DNA of 64,000 nucleotides from Sphingopyxis sp. PAMC25046 (GTDB lineage Bacteria; Pseudomonadota; Alphaproteobacteria; Sphingomonadales; Sphingomonadaceae): assembly GCF_004795895.1 (NCBI RefSeq), contig NZ_CP039250.1, forward strand, positions 1,054,001-1,118,000, written 5' to 3'. Shown here piece by piece: positions 45,613 to 54,452 of this stretch. Below the pieces are notes generated by a model, which was given only the letters and a program-made list of their open reading frames with translations, did not search any database and was not told where the DNA came from. The position numbers were made by a program, and so were the translations under genes. Every line of letters begins with the position of its first letter. Position 1 is the stretch's first letter.

Positions 45613-47790
45613 ATGGATGCACTTTCACGGCGTACGTCGCTTCGTCAGGAAGCGGATCCGCAGGTCGATCGCGGCGCGCTGATCGACCTGCGCCATATCG
45701 GCGGGATTTTGCGCCGGCGATGGATGGTGCTGTGTGCGGCGATGGTCGCGGCGATCATCGTCGCGACCGCCGCCTATCTCGTCGCCGAGCCGCGCTATCT
45801 CGCCACCGCGCAGGTCGCGCTCGAACGCACGGCGGAGCGGGTGATCGACGTCGATGCGGTGACCCCGACCGCCGATCCCGATTCGGCGGCGGTCGACACC
45901 GAAGTGCAGGCGCTGCGCTCGCCCGAGCTGATCGGGCGGGTGGTCGACCGGCTGCGGCTCGCGCGCGATCCCGCGTTCAACGAGGCCGCGGGGCAGGGCG
46001 GTCCCGCAGCGCAGCCCGACCTGATCGGGCGGCAGCGCGCGATCGGCGCGCTGCTGGGCGGCCTGACGGTGAAGCGCGACGGGCTCTCCTATGCGATCAG
46101 CGTGTCTTACGAAGGGAATACGCCGGCGCAGGCGGCCCAGATCGCCAATGCGCTGGTCGACGACTATGTTTCGGGACAGGCGGGTTCGAAGGCCGAGGCG
46201 ACGCAGCGCGCGCAAGGCTTTCTCGAGAAGCGGCTTGAGGAGCTGCGCACGCAGGTGCTCGGCGCCGAGCGAGCGGTCGCCGACTATCGCGCCGCGAACA
46301 ATCTTTTCGCCGTTTCCGAAGCCAGCACGGTGACGCAGCAGGAATTGTCGGGTCTTTCGACGCAACTCGCGCAGGCCAAGGCGGAAAATGCCGCGGCGCA
46401 GGCGCGACTTTCGGCAGCACGCGCACAGGTGCGCGGTGGACGGAGCGGTGAGGAACTCGGCGACTCGCTCGATTCTCCGGTGGTCAGCCAGCTCCGGGCC
46501 CAGCGCGCCGAGGCCGCGCGCGAGGTGGCGGCGCTCGAAAAACGCTATGGTCCGCGTCATCCTGCGCTGGTTCAGGCGCAGAACCAGCTCCGCACCGCCG
46601 ACCAGCATATCGCCGCCGAGGTAAAGCGCATCGTCGCCAACGCGTCGATCCAGGCGAGCATCGCCAATCAACGCGCGGCTTCGCTCGCGGGCTCGGTCGC
46701 GCAGACTCAAGGCAAGCTCGCGAGCGACAATGAAGCATCGGTGCGGCTGGCCGAGCTGGAGCGCAACGCCGAATCGTCGCGGACTCTCTATCAGGCCTTC
46801 CTCGACCGCTATCGCCAGACGGTCGCGCAATCGGGGCTCGAGCGCAGCGATTCCTATATCGTCAGCCGTGCGCGCGTTCCCGGTGCGCCCAGTTCGCCTA
46901 ACATGCTGATCTATGCCGCAATGGCGGTGGTCGGCGGGCTCGGTATCGGGGTTCTGCTCGTGGTGCTGCTGCAATTGCTCGAGCGCGGGCTCGAGACGAG
47001 CGACGCGATCGAGGAAGCCTTGGGGTTGGCGACGCTCGCCTCGATCCCCGACGCGCGCACCTTGCCTGGCTATCGCAAGTCGGGGCTGCCGGCGCCGCCC
47101 GCGGAGCTGCTGATCAAGCGGCCGCAATCGACCTATGCGGAGGCGTTCCGGGCCTTGCGCACCTCGATCCAGTTCGCCGAGGCGGCGAAGCCGGTCCGTG
47201 TCGTCGCGATTACCTCGGCGGTGCCGGGCGAGGGCAAGACGACGACCGCGATGGGTCTTGCCCGCGCGATGGCGGCGACGGGCGGCAAGGTGCTGCTGAT
47301 CGACGCCGATGCGCGCCGGCGTGCATCGAGCCGGCAGTTCGCCGAGGGCGTAACGCTCGGCCTCGACGAAGTGCTGGCAGGCGAGGCGACCCTCGATCAG
47401 GCGATTGTCAAGGACAGCCTGTCCGACGCCTGCTTGCTGCCGCAGCGGCTCGATTCGAAGGGTATCGGCCTGACCGAGAGCCCGCGGCTCGCCGAGCTGA
47501 TCGAACAGGTGCGCGACCGCTACGACCTCGTGATTCTCGACACGCCGCCGGTCCTGCCGGTCGACGAGGCGCGCGTGATCGCCAGCATGGCGGATGGCGT
47601 CGTCTTCCTCGTACGCTGGCGCAAGACGCCGTCGAAGGCGGCGTCGGTGGCACTGCGCCGGCTCTACGACGTCCATGCCGAAATGCTGGGCGCGGTGCTG
47701 ACGCTGGTCGATGTGCGCGAGCAGGAACGCGCCGGCTATGAGGATGGCGGCACCTTCCTCAAGGCGTACCGCCACTATTATGCCGACTAG
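45613..47790 (+). CDS. Wzc-type polysaccharide co-polymerase and tyrosine autokinase
   Basis: A 725-residue one-chain PCP-2a/BY-kinase. The N-terminal Wzz domain starts after a first membrane helix (about 38-57, WMVLCAAMVAAIIVATAAYL). A long periplasmic coiled coil follows, with the second helix at about 435-457. The cytoplasmic kinase has Walker A PGEGKTTT (about 538), Walker A' VLLIDADARRR (about 560) and Walker B LVILDTPP (about 638). The tyrosine cluster at the C-terminus (AYRHYYAD) is the likely autophosphorylation site. It controls chain length and export with Wzy and OPX. No phosphatase partner (Wzb) is in the window. Confidence 0.96.
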   Translation: MDALSRRTSLRQEADPQVDRGALIDLRHIGGILRRRWMVLCAAMVAAIIVATAAYLVAEPRYLATAQVALERTAERVIDVDAVTPTADPDSAAVDTEVQALRSPELIGRVVDRLRLARDPAFNEAAGQGGPAAQPDLIGRQRAIGALLGGLTVKRDGLSYAISVSYEGNTPAQAAQIANALVDDYVSGQAGSKAEATQRAQGFLEKRLEELRTQVLGAERAVADYRAANNLFAVSEASTVTQQELSGLSTQLAQAKAENAAAQARLSAARAQVRGGRSGEELGDSLDSPVVSQLRAQRAEAAREVAALEKRYGPRHPALVQAQNQLRTADQHIAAEVKRIVANASIQASIANQRAASLAGSVAQTQGKLASDNEASVRLAELERNAESSRTLYQAFLDRYRQTVAQSGLERSDSYIVSRARVPGAPSSPNMLIYAAMAVVGGLGIGVLLVVLLQLLERGLETSDAIEEALGLATLASIPDARTLPGYRKSGLPAPPAELLIKRPQSTYAEAFRALRTSIQFAEAAKPVRVVAITSAVPGEGKTTTAMGLARAMAATGGKVLLIDADARRRASSRQFAEGVTLGLDEVLAGEATLDQAIVKDSLSDACLLPQRLDSKGIGLTESPRLAELIEQVRDRYDLVILDTPPVLPVDEARVIASMADGVVFLVRWRKTPSKAASVALRRLYDVHAEMLGAVLTLVDVREQERAGYEDGGTFLKAYRHYYAD

Positions 47791-47822
47791 GTCGTGACGT
47801 CATTTATGAGTTCACGACCTAG
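47787..47822. repeat. Perfect 11-bp inverted repeat with CTAG ends, between wzc and wzy
   Basis: CTAGGTCGTGA (47787-47797) pairs with TCACGACCTAG (47812-47822) across 14 bases (CGTCATTTATGAGT). The TAG stop of the Wzc gene lies inside the left arm. The structure can be read as a 28-base element with inverted GTCGTGA ends flanked by CTAG duplications, as left by IS5-type elements, or as a plain hairpin. As RNA it could reduce read-through to the polymerase gene. Confidence 0.65.
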
Positions 47823-47834
47823 CCGGGCGGCGCC

Positions 47835-49208
47835 GTGACCGCGCAGCCGCTGCCCTATGGCCCGGCCTTCGGGCCCGGCATATTGGTGCCCGTCACGCTG
47901 CTGCTGCTCGTCCCGCTGGTCGTCGCGGCGCGGCGGGCGGGCGGCATGGCCGGGGCTTTCGTGGTCGTTGCGCTGTGGCTGCGCACCACCGCGGGCGCCT
48001 ATCATCTCTATATGTTCCAGCCGCTTGCGGGCGGACTGTCGGGTAACGCGCTGCTTTCGGTCGCGGTGACGGGCTTCGGGCTGCTTTTCGTCGTGCGGTC
48101 CGCCAATCTCGCGCTCAAATGGCTCGTGCCCGTCTATGTGCTCATCCTGCTCGCGCTGGTCAGCGCCGTCCTCAACGGCGATCCGGTGGGCGGCGTCAAT
48201 GTCGCGGTCAAATATGCCTATATGATCGTGATACTGCTCGCGGCTTTCCAGGCGCTGCGCCGCGATCCCGAGGCGCGCTTTCTGACCTGGGCGATGGTGT
48301 CCTTCCTGCCCTTGCTCGTCTTTCAGGCGCTGTCGCTGGCGCTTAACATGCCCAAGGGGGCCGAGGATGGCGACGGGCTCGTCTGGATCGGCGGCTATAA
48401 TCACGAGGCGGCCTTTTCGGTCGCGCTGCTGACGGGGTTCCTCGTCGGCGGCCTCGCGCGCTCGGCGCCGCGCGCGGTGCGGATCGCCTTTCTGTCCGTG
48501 ACGCTCATTGCCATTCTGCTCGCTGGTTATCGCACCACGATCCTCGCGCTCGCGCCGCTCGCGCTGGCGATCTTCCTCGGCGGGGTGACGATGAGCGTAC
48601 GGCGCGACCAGCGCGGGGCGATGGCGGTGACGGCGACCGTCGCGGGGGCGCTGCTCTTTGCGATCGCGGCGCTGCTCTATCGCGAGAGTTTCGCCGACCT
48701 CGCCGCGTTCCTCGCGGACCCGGCGGCGCTGATCAAACCGCCACGCGAGTTCGATCTGCTCGAACGGCAGGTGATGTCGGGTCGCCCGCTGATCTGGAGC
48801 AGCTATATCTATGCCTGGGCCGACGGCACGCCGCTTCAGCATTTGTTCGGCCTCGGACCCGAAAGCTGGGAGGGCGTGTTCAAAGTCTATCCGCACAACA
48901 CGCTGGTGGCGACGCTCTATGAACTCGGCTGGTTCGGCGTCGCGGCGATGATTGCCTTGTGGACGGCGATGTTCGCGGCGGCGGCGTCGGCGCGCGGCGA
49001 CCGCTTCCTGCTGATCGCCGCCCATTTCGCTTTCTTCCTGCTCAATATGGCGACGATGCCCTTCTGGCAGGTCGAGGGGCTGGCGTTTTATGGCCTGCTC
49101 TGCGGTTACACCGTCCATGCGGCGCGTGCGGCGACGCGGCGGGGGACAGTCTCTCCGGACCGGTTTGCTTACCGATTGCCAGAAGGCCGCGGGATTCGGG
49201 TGCGATGA
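47835..49208 (+). CDS. Wzy-type polymerase / O-antigen ligase family membrane protein
   Basis: A 457-residue protein with about 12 membrane helices and a large periplasmic loop (about residues 285-345) containing RPLIWSSYIYAWADG. It then has the ligase/polymerase signature KVYPHNTLVATLYELGWFGV. Belongs to the O-antigen ligase/Wzy_C-like family. In this locus it most likely polymerises repeat units in the periplasm with the Wzc kinase. GTG start at 47835, 12 bases after a hairpin. Its stop codon directly abuts the 3' end of the convergent tRNA-Thr gene. Confidence 0.9.
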   Translation: MTAQPLPYGPAFGPGILVPVTLLLLVPLVVAARRAGGMAGAFVVVALWLRTTAGAYHLYMFQPLAGGLSGNALLSVAVTGFGLLFVVRSANLALKWLVPVYVLILLALVSAVLNGDPVGGVNVAVKYAYMIVILLAAFQALRRDPEARFLTWAMVSFLPLLVFQALSLALNMPKGAEDGDGLVWIGGYNHEAAFSVALLTGFLVGGLARSAPRAVRIAFLSVTLIAILLAGYRTTILALAPLALAIFLGGVTMSVRRDQRGAMAVTATVAGALLFAIAALLYRESFADLAAFLADPAALIKPPREFDLLERQVMSGRPLIWSSYIYAWADGTPLQHLFGLGPESWEGVFKVYPHNTLVATLYELGWFGVAAMIALWTAMFAAAASARGDRFLLIAAHFAFFLLNMATMPFWQVEGLAFYGLLCGYTVHAARAATRRGTVSPDRFAYRLPEGRGIRVR

Positions 49209-49284
<76 letters not shown>

Positions 49285-49342
49285 GCTCGCGCTCCCCTAA
49301 GCATTTTTCGGTCCGATGGAAACAGCGGACGTGCGGGAATCG

Positions 49343-50215
49343 TCAGACGATGCCAAAAGTCCAGCCTTCGGTTCGGGCGAGGGCCGGGGTCAGCGGCGAC
49401 GGCGACCAGGGGGCGTCGTTGTTGGCGATCGCGCGCAGCCAGGCGGCGGTCAGCAGCGCGTCGCTTGCATGGTCACTGACGTGGCCCGCGAGGCCGGCGG
49501 GGGCCGATCCCAATGAAGCCAGCGCCGCGTCGAGCGCCGCGCCGTCGCGGATCTTGCTGCGTCCCGGCGGCAGGCCGGCCGCGCGCGCCGCGAGGCTGGT
49601 ATAGATTTCGACGAGCAGCGGACCTCGAGCGGGAACCGGATCCATCGGCCACAGCGGTATCCGGCCCGATAACCGGTGCAGCAGGCGCATGCCGGCGAGG
49701 CTCGCCTTGCCGACCTGCGCCGCGCCGACAAGATTGAAATTGCTGACGCTTGCGGCCTGTTTTGTCGCACGCTGATGTTGCTCGACGACGCGCAGGCGAC
49801 CGACGCCGGGGACGAACAGATCGCCGATATCGCCCTGGCCGTGGCGGAAATGGCGCCGGGCGTCGGGGTGCGACAGGAACGCGCGGGCTTCATAATGCGG
49901 ATCGACGCGCGCGAGCCGCTCGACCAGCGCCCAGAGCGCCCGGATATCGGCGGGGCTTTCGCTCCATTCGGGAAAATAGGCGCCCGCGTCGGCAAAGGCG
50001 AAGGCGGCCGAGAAATCGAAGCCGATCAGCATGTCCTCGCCTGCGGTGGCGACATCCTCCAGCCAGGCGAGGACTTCGGCGCGCGACCAGATATGGCCGG
50101 GTCGTACGAGCGCGGGCGCCGCTGCACCGCTCGCCACGGCGAGCGCGATCCCGCGCTGGCGCTCGCCGCGGGCGCCCGACCAGTCGAGGGCGGCGAAATG
50201 GGTGAAGCGACGCAT
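49343..50215 (-). CDS. DUF429-like protein with RNase H-like fold
   Basis: A 290-residue soluble protein starting FAALDWSGARGERQRGIALA, the typical beta-hairpin of RNase H-like folds (Asp10 in the first strand). It has LIGFDFSAAFAF near residue 65, VEIYTSLAARAAGLP near 205, and SDHASDALLTAAWLRA near the C-terminus. This pattern fits DUF429-type predicted nucleases; function unverified. Normal GC, divergent from nfuA across 53 bases. The gene is common in sphingomonads as far as I recall. Confidence 0.75.
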   Translation of the reverse strand: MRRFTHFAALDWSGARGERQRGIALAVASGAAAPALVRPGHIWSRAEVLAWLEDVATAGEDMLIGFDFSAAFAFADAGAYFPEWSESPADIRALWALVERLARVDPHYEARAFLSHPDARRHFRHGQGDIGDLFVPGVGRLRVVEQHQRATKQAASVSNFNLVGAAQVGKASLAGMRLLHRLSGRIPLWPMDPVPARGPLLVEIYTSLAARAAGLPPGRSKIRDGAALDAALASLGSAPAGLAGHVSDHASDALLTAAWLRAIANNDAPWSPSPLTPALARTEGWTFGIV

Positions 50216-50268
50216 TGGCGGGCTTTAGCGCTGTCAAGCGCCTTGCACAAAGGGCGACGGAGCCCCAC

Positions 50269-50850
50269 ATGCGCCCCATGCTCATCGAAACCGAATCGAC
50301 GCCCAATCCCGCGACGCTCAAATTCCTGCCCGGCCGGGCGGTGATGGAGGCGGGAACCCGCGACTTCGCCACCCCCGAGGAGGCCGAAGCCTCGCCGCTT
50401 GCGAGCGCGCTTTTCTCGCTTGGCGACGTGACCGGCGTGTTTTTTGGCCGCGATTTCGTGTCGGTGACGATCGCCCCCGGCGCCGAATGGGCCGATGCGA
50501 AGCCCGATGTGCTCGGGATCGTGATGGATCATTTTCTCGCCGACGTGCCGCTGTTCAATGCCGCGAGTGCGGGTTTCTCGGTTCCGGCCGAGGATGAGGG
50601 CTTCGCCGACGATCCCGCCGACGCCGACATCATCGACCAGATCAAGGAACTCATTGAAACGCGCGTTCGCCCCGCGGTCGCCAACGACGGCGGCGACATC
50701 ATCTACCGCGGTTTCGACAAGGGCAATGTGTATCTGAAGATGCAGGGCGCCTGCGCGGGCTGTCCGTCCTCGACCGCGACGCTGAAGAATGGCATCGAGT
50801 CCCTCTTGAAACATTATGTTCCCGAGGTAACGGCAGTTCACGCCGTTTGA
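50269..50850 (+). CDS. NifU family Fe-S cluster carrier (Nfu type)
   Basis: A 193-residue Fe-S scaffold or carrier. The N-terminal Nfu_N domain (IETESTPNPATLKFLPGR) is followed by the NifU C-terminal domain (RPAVANDGGDIIYRGF). The cluster ligands are Cys162 and Cys165 (CAGC). It delivers 4Fe-4S clusters to apo-proteins, possibly including MiaB encoded nearby. Of two nearby ATGs (50269 and 50278), the first has CGGAG at the better distance. Cytoplasmic. Confidence 0.93.
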   Translation: MRPMLIETESTPNPATLKFLPGRAVMEAGTRDFATPEEAEASPLASALFSLGDVTGVFFGRDFVSVTIAPGAEWADAKPDVLGIVMDHFLADVPLFNAASAGFSVPAEDEGFADDPADADIIDQIKELIETRVRPAVANDGGDIIYRGFDKGNVYLKMQGACAGCPSSTATLKNGIESLLKHYVPEVTAVHAV

Positions 50851-50873
50851 TTTTTTCCTCGAGGAGTTAGCCC

Positions 50874-51467
50874 ATGAGCGAGCCGCTTTCCGACAGCGCT
50901 CTCGACCAGCTGTTTCGCACCGCGCGCACCTATAATGGCTATCACGACAAACCCGTGACCGAAGCGCAGCTGCACGCGATCTGGGACCTGATGAAATTTG
51001 GCCCGACCAGCGCGAACAGCCTGCCGGCGCGGATCGTCTGGTGCGTGTCGGACGAAGCAAAGCAAAAGCTCGCCGCGCACGCCATTCCGGGCAATGAGGA
51101 AAAGATCCGCAAGGCCCCCGTTACCGCGATCATCGCGATGGACACCGAATTCTACGAGCATCTGCCCGAATTTTTCCCGCATACCGACGCGCGGAGCTGG
51201 TTCGCGGGCAACGACGCGCACGCCGAGACGACCGCGTTTCGCAATTCGAGCCTGCAGGGTGCCTATTTCATCCTTGCCGCGCGCGCGCTCGGGCTCGACA
51301 CGGGCCCCATGTCGGGTTTCGACAATGCTGCGGTCGACAAGGCCTTCTTCGCTGGCGAGCCGAAGGTGAAGAGCAACTTCATCTCGACCCTCGGCTATGG
51401 CGATCCCGCGAGCATTTTCGAGCGCAGCCCGCGCCCCGATTTCGCGCGCTTCAACCGCATCGCCTGA
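50874..51467 (+). CDS. Nitroreductase family protein, RutE/HadB-like (malonic semialdehyde reductase)
   Basis: A 197-residue flavoprotein of the nitroreductase superfamily, RutE-like subgroup. The start [36 protein letters not shown] (FMN-phosphate region), and [20 protein letters not shown] are family landmarks. RutE reduces malonic semialdehyde in pyrimidine catabolism. No other rut gene is here, so the physiological substrate is open. ATG at 50874 has GAGGAG upstream. It is 23 bases after nfuA. Confidence 0.88.
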   Translation: MSEPLSDSALDQLFRTARTYNGYHDKPVTEAQLHAIWDLMKFGPTSANSLPARIVWCVSDEAKQKLAAHAIPGNEEKIRKAPVTAIIAMDTEFYEHLPEFFPHTDARSWFAGNDAHAETTAFRNSSLQGAYFILAARALGLDTGPMSGFDNAAVDKAFFAGEPKVKSNFISTLGYGDPASIFERSPRPDFARFNRIA

Positions 51468-51486
51468 CCGGCGCGCGTTCCATCTC

Positions 51487-52104
51487 ATGCGCCACCTGGT
51501 CATCGATTCGGCGAGTGAAGCCTGTTCGGTGGCGCTGCTCGATGCGGGCGCGGTCGTCGATTATCGCCACGAAGTGATCGGGCGCGGTCACGCCGAGCGC
51601 CTCGTTCCGCTGATCGCCGAACTCGTCGGTGGCGGCCGCGCCGACGTCATCGTCGCCGGATGCGGCCCGGGCAGCTTTGCCGGGGTGCGCATCGGCGTGG
51701 CCGCAGCGCGCGCGCTTGCGCTCGGCTGGCAGGTGCCGGTCCACGGCTTTTCGACTCTAGCCCTCGTTGCCGCCGCCGCGGCCGACGACATCGCGGCGGC
51801 GGACGGCGCCCTGGTGGTTATGGAGGGCGGCCACGGCCAATGGTTCGTCCAGCCTTTCGCAGCCGATCTCGCCCCGCGCTCCGCGCTTCGCTCGCTGCTT
51901 CCCGACGAGGCGATCGAGCTCGGCGACGCGCTGGTCGTCGGCAATCGCGCCGAGGCTTTTGTGGCGAAGCGTGGCGCGGGACGCGCGCTCGCGATGCTGC
52001 CCGACGCGCGTGCCTTTTTACGCTTGCCCACGGGCGCGATGATCGACACGCCGAGCCCGATCTATGGCCGCGCGCCCGACGCCAAGCCGATGGCGTGTGC
52101 ATGA
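51487..52104 (+). CDS. tsaB: tRNA threonylcarbamoyladenosine biosynthesis protein TsaB
   Basis: A 205-residue TsaB, the partner of TsaD in making t6A37 in ANN-decoding tRNAs. The ASKHA-fold start IDSASEACSVALLDAG and GPGSFAGVRIGVAAARALA (about residues 59-77) are clear. The ATG at 51487 is chosen because the fold begins immediately. Its stop overlaps rimI by ATGA; the tsaB-rimI pair is a well-known bacterial arrangement. The local tRNA-Thr decodes ACA and would carry t6A. Confidence 0.95.
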   Translation: MRHLVIDSASEACSVALLDAGAVVDYRHEVIGRGHAERLVPLIAELVGGGRADVIVAGCGPGSFAGVRIGVAAARALALGWQVPVHGFSTLALVAAAAADDIAAADGALVVMEGGHGQWFVQPFAADLAPRSALRSLLPDEAIELGDALVVGNRAEAFVAKRGAGRALAMLPDARAFLRLPTGAMIDTPSPIYGRAPDAKPMACA

Positions 52105-52583
52105 CCGCCGCTATTCGTCTCGCCACCGCGCGCGTCGGCGATCTTGCGGCGGTGATGCGCGTGATGGATGCGGCGTTCGAGCCCGCCTATGGCGAGGCAT
52201 GGACCGGCGCGCAGCTCTTGACCCTGTTCGCGCTGCCGTCGGCGCGCGTGTGCCTGGCGTGGGAGGGCGAGCAGGCGTGCGGTTTTTCCGCCGCGCGGAT
52301 CGCGGGCCCCGAGAGCGAATTATTATTACTCGCGGTCGACCCGCAGTTTCGCGGCCGCGGGATCGGGCGATTGTTGATCGAAGACTGGCGCGTCTGGGCT
52401 AGAGGCGAGGGCGCCGAAGACTATTTCCTTGAAATGCGGGCCGACAATGACGCGGTTCATCTTTATGAACGCGCGGGCTTTTCCGAATGCGGGCGGCGCC
52501 CGGCTTATTATCGCGGCAACGACGGCAAGCTTCGCGACGCCATTACGATGCGGCGGCCGTCAGGCGAGAGTCGAACCGACTGA
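52101..52583 (+). CDS. rimI: GNAT acetyltransferase, RimI-type
   Basis: A 160-residue GNAT enzyme. The acetyl-CoA motif LAVDPQFRGRGIGRLLIEDW (about 74-93) and the C-terminal VHLYERAGFSECGRRPAYY match RimI, which acetylates the N-terminus of ribosomal protein S18. ATG at 52101 overlaps the tsaB stop (ATGA), the conserved position of rimI. Cytoplasmic. Confidence 0.92.
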   Translation: MTAAIRLATARVGDLAAVMRVMDAAFEPAYGEAWTGAQLLTLFALPSARVCLAWEGEQACGFSAARIAGPESELLLLAVDPQFRGRGIGRLLIEDWRVWARGEGAEDYFLEMRADNDAVHLYERAGFSECGRRPAYYRGNDGKLRDAITMRRPSGESRTD

Positions 52584-52691
52584 TCGGTCATTGCGGAATT
52601 AAATCCAAAGTGGCACTAATCGATCCGGCGAAAGAAAAAATCCAATATTCGCCGAGATACTTCTGGGTAATCGACAACAAGGAATAGTCTC

Positions 52692-53126
52692 ATGTCCGAT
52701 TCTGCCGACACCAATGAGATGCTCGTTACGTTGACCGCCGACATTGTCGCGGCGCATGTCAGCAACAACAGCGTCGCGATTTCAGACCTCTCCATTCTGA
52801 TCAACAATGTCCACGCCGCGCTGTCGGGTCTCGGGAGCGAGCCGGTCGTGGAAGAAAAGCTGGTACCGGCGGTTTCGATCCGCACCTCGGTCAAGCCCGA
52901 CTATATCGTCTGCCTCGAAGACGGCAAAAAGCTGAAGATGCTGCGCCGCCACCTGATGACGCATTATGGCATGACCCCCGACGACTATCGCGCCAAATGG
53001 GGTCTTGCTGCCGACTATCCGATGGTCGCGCCCAACTATGCCGAAAAGCGCCGCGCGCTGGCGAAGGAAATCGGCCTCGGCACCAAGGGTCGTGGCGGCG
53101 GGCGCAAGCGCAAAGCCAGGGCCTGA
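52692..53126 (+). CDS. MucR/Ros family transcriptional regulator
   Basis: A 144-residue MucR/Ros regulator with a prokaryotic zinc-finger domain. The metal ligands are C74-x2-D77-x9-H87-x3-H91, so the second Cys is Asp, a variant known in some Ros homologues. The following PDDYRAKWGLAADYPMVAPNYA and the basic tail (GRGGGRKRKARA) are typical. MucR proteins are H-NS-like and control exopolysaccharide, motility and cell-cycle genes. It lies 3.5 kb from the EPS locus and is a natural candidate regulator. The AT-rich 108-base upstream gap may hold its own binding sites (MucR is often autoregulated). Confidence 0.95.
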   Translation: MSDSADTNEMLVTLTADIVAAHVSNNSVAISDLSILINNVHAALSGLGSEPVVEEKLVPAVSIRTSVKPDYIVCLEDGKKLKMLRRHLMTHYGMTPDDYRAKWGLAADYPMVAPNYAEKRRALAKEIGLGTKGRGGGRKRKARA

Positions 53127-53159
53127 CAGCCGCGATACATCGCTCCAGCCGGAGTAGGG

Positions 53160-53189
53160 AAGGGCGGCGCCCGCAGGGGCGCCGCCCTT
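53160..53189 (+). terminator. Strong intrinsic terminator of the mucR gene
   Basis: A perfect 13-bp stem AAGGGCGGCGCCC / GGGCGCCGCCCTT with a GCAG tetraloop, followed by GTCCTATT, 34 bases after the mucR stop. It separates mucR from the fur-plsC-miaB-phoH group. Confidence 0.85.
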
Positions 53190-53262
53190 GTCCTATTCGC
53201 GGGGCATCCCTATACAGTTTGTGACAAAGACAGACGCGGCTGCATCTGCAGGAAAGGCAAGC

Positions 53263-53688
53263 ATGTCCGGCAATATCGATCTCGAAGCCCTGTGCCACGA
53301 AAAGGGTCTCCGCATCACCGAACAGCGCCGCATCATCGCGCGCGTCATCTCGGATTCGGAGGATCATCCCGATGTCGAAACCCTCTATGAACGCGCGTCG
53401 AAGATAGACAGCGGTATCTCGATCGCGACCGTTTACCGGACCGTGCGCCTGTTCGAAGAAGCGGGAATTCTCGACCGTCATGATTTCGGCGACGGGCGTT
53501 CGCGCTATGAAGCCGCGCCCGAGGCGCATCACGACCATCTCATCGACGTCGAAACGGGCAATGTGATCGAATTCGTCGACCCCGAGCTTGAGGCGTTGCA
53601 GAAGGTGATCGCCGAACGGCTGGGCTTCCGCCTCGTCGATCACCGCATGGAGCTTTATGGTGTCGCCATCGATCGCAAGCGCGACTGA
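53263..53688 (+). CDS. Fur family transcriptional regulator
   Basis: A 141-residue ferric-uptake-regulator protein. The winged helix ITEQRRIIARVISDSEDHPD and ATVYRTVRLFEEAGI define the DNA-binding domain. HHDHLIDVETGNVIEFVD is the metal-binding and hinge region. It lacks the structural CxxC zinc motif of many Fur proteins, as is usual for alphaproteobacterial Fur/Mur. ATG at 53263 with AGGAAAGG upstream is chosen over an earlier in-frame start. It overlaps plsC by 32 bases. It may regulate the TonB receptor at 57953. Confidence 0.93.
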   Translation: MSGNIDLEALCHEKGLRITEQRRIIARVISDSEDHPDVETLYERASKIDSGISIATVYRTVRLFEEAGILDRHDFGDGRSRYEAAPEAHHDHLIDVETGNVIEFVDPELEALQKVIAERLGFRLVDHRMELYGVAIDRKRD

Positions 53689-54445
53689 TCGCAGCGCGAT
53701 TACCTGGCGGACGGTCGCCCGTCTCGCCTTGATGGTGCTGGCGCTCCTTTTCCTGATCGTCCCGCATCTGCTTTACCGTGCCATCGGCCGCCCCTCGCCC
53801 ATGGTGATGGCGTTCCTGAACGCCGCGGGCTGGATCGCGGGACTGCGCATCCGCACGACGGGAACGCGGCTTCGACGCGACGTGTTGTTCGTTTCCAATC
53901 ACGTCAGCTGGCTCGACATCCTCGCGCTGGGCGGCGCGGCGCGCTCGGCGTTCGTGTCGAAAGCCGAGATCGGGTCGGCGCCGCTCGTCGGCTGGCTCGC
54001 CGACCAGAACCACACCGTCTATGTCCAGCGCGAGGCGCGGCGCGAAATCCACAATCAGGCGAACGACCTTCGCAATGCGCTCGCGCGCGGGCGCCCGGTG
54101 ACTTTGTTCCCCGAAGGCACGACGGGCCCGGGCGACGGCCTGCTGCCCTTCCGTGCCTCGCTGTTCCAGGCGGTGATCCCGACGCCGCCGAAGCTGCGCG
54201 TCCAGCCGGTCCTGCTCGACTATGGCGTCGAGGCGAACGACATTGCCTGGCTCGATCCCGAATCGGGCCTCGACAATTTCAAGCGGCTGCTGGCACGCAA
54301 GCGCCCGGTGCACTTGACGATCCATTATCTCGATCCGCTGCCCGATATCGTCGAGGGCGATCGCAAGCTGCTCGCCGAGGCCGCGCGCGCGGCGATTGCG
54401 GCGGAAATCGCACGCTCTTCCGCCAGCGCACCGCATCGCCTATAG
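53657..54445 (+). CDS. 1-acyl-sn-glycerol-3-phosphate acyltransferase (PlsC type)
   Basis: A 262-residue lysophosphatidate acyltransferase. An N-terminal membrane helix ([18 protein letters not shown], about residues 23-40) is followed by the catalytic NHVSWLD (H-x4-D, about 81-87). The substrate motif FPEGTTG is near 155. It makes phosphatidic acid at the inner membrane. The start overlaps the fur 3' end by 32 bases; an alternative GTG lies one codon later. The fur-plsC-miaB-phoH order is conserved in sphingomonads. Confidence 0.9.
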   Translation: MVSPSIASATDRSAITWRTVARLALMVLALLFLIVPHLLYRAIGRPSPMVMAFLNAAGWIAGLRIRTTGTRLRRDVLFVSNHVSWLDILALGGAARSAFVSKAEIGSAPLVGWLADQNHTVYVQREARREIHNQANDLRNALARGRPVTLFPEGTTGPGDGLLPFRASLFQAVIPTPPKLRVQPVLLDYGVEANDIAWLDPESGLDNFKRLLARKRPVHLTIHYLDPLPDIVEGDRKLLAEAARAAIAAEIARSSASAPHRL

Positions 54446-54452
54446 CGCGCCG

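Noticed and set aside
45625..47775. A 716-codon open frame on the minus strand across the Wzc gene
   Set aside because: Mirror frame of a well-supported kinase gene with no recognisable protein features.
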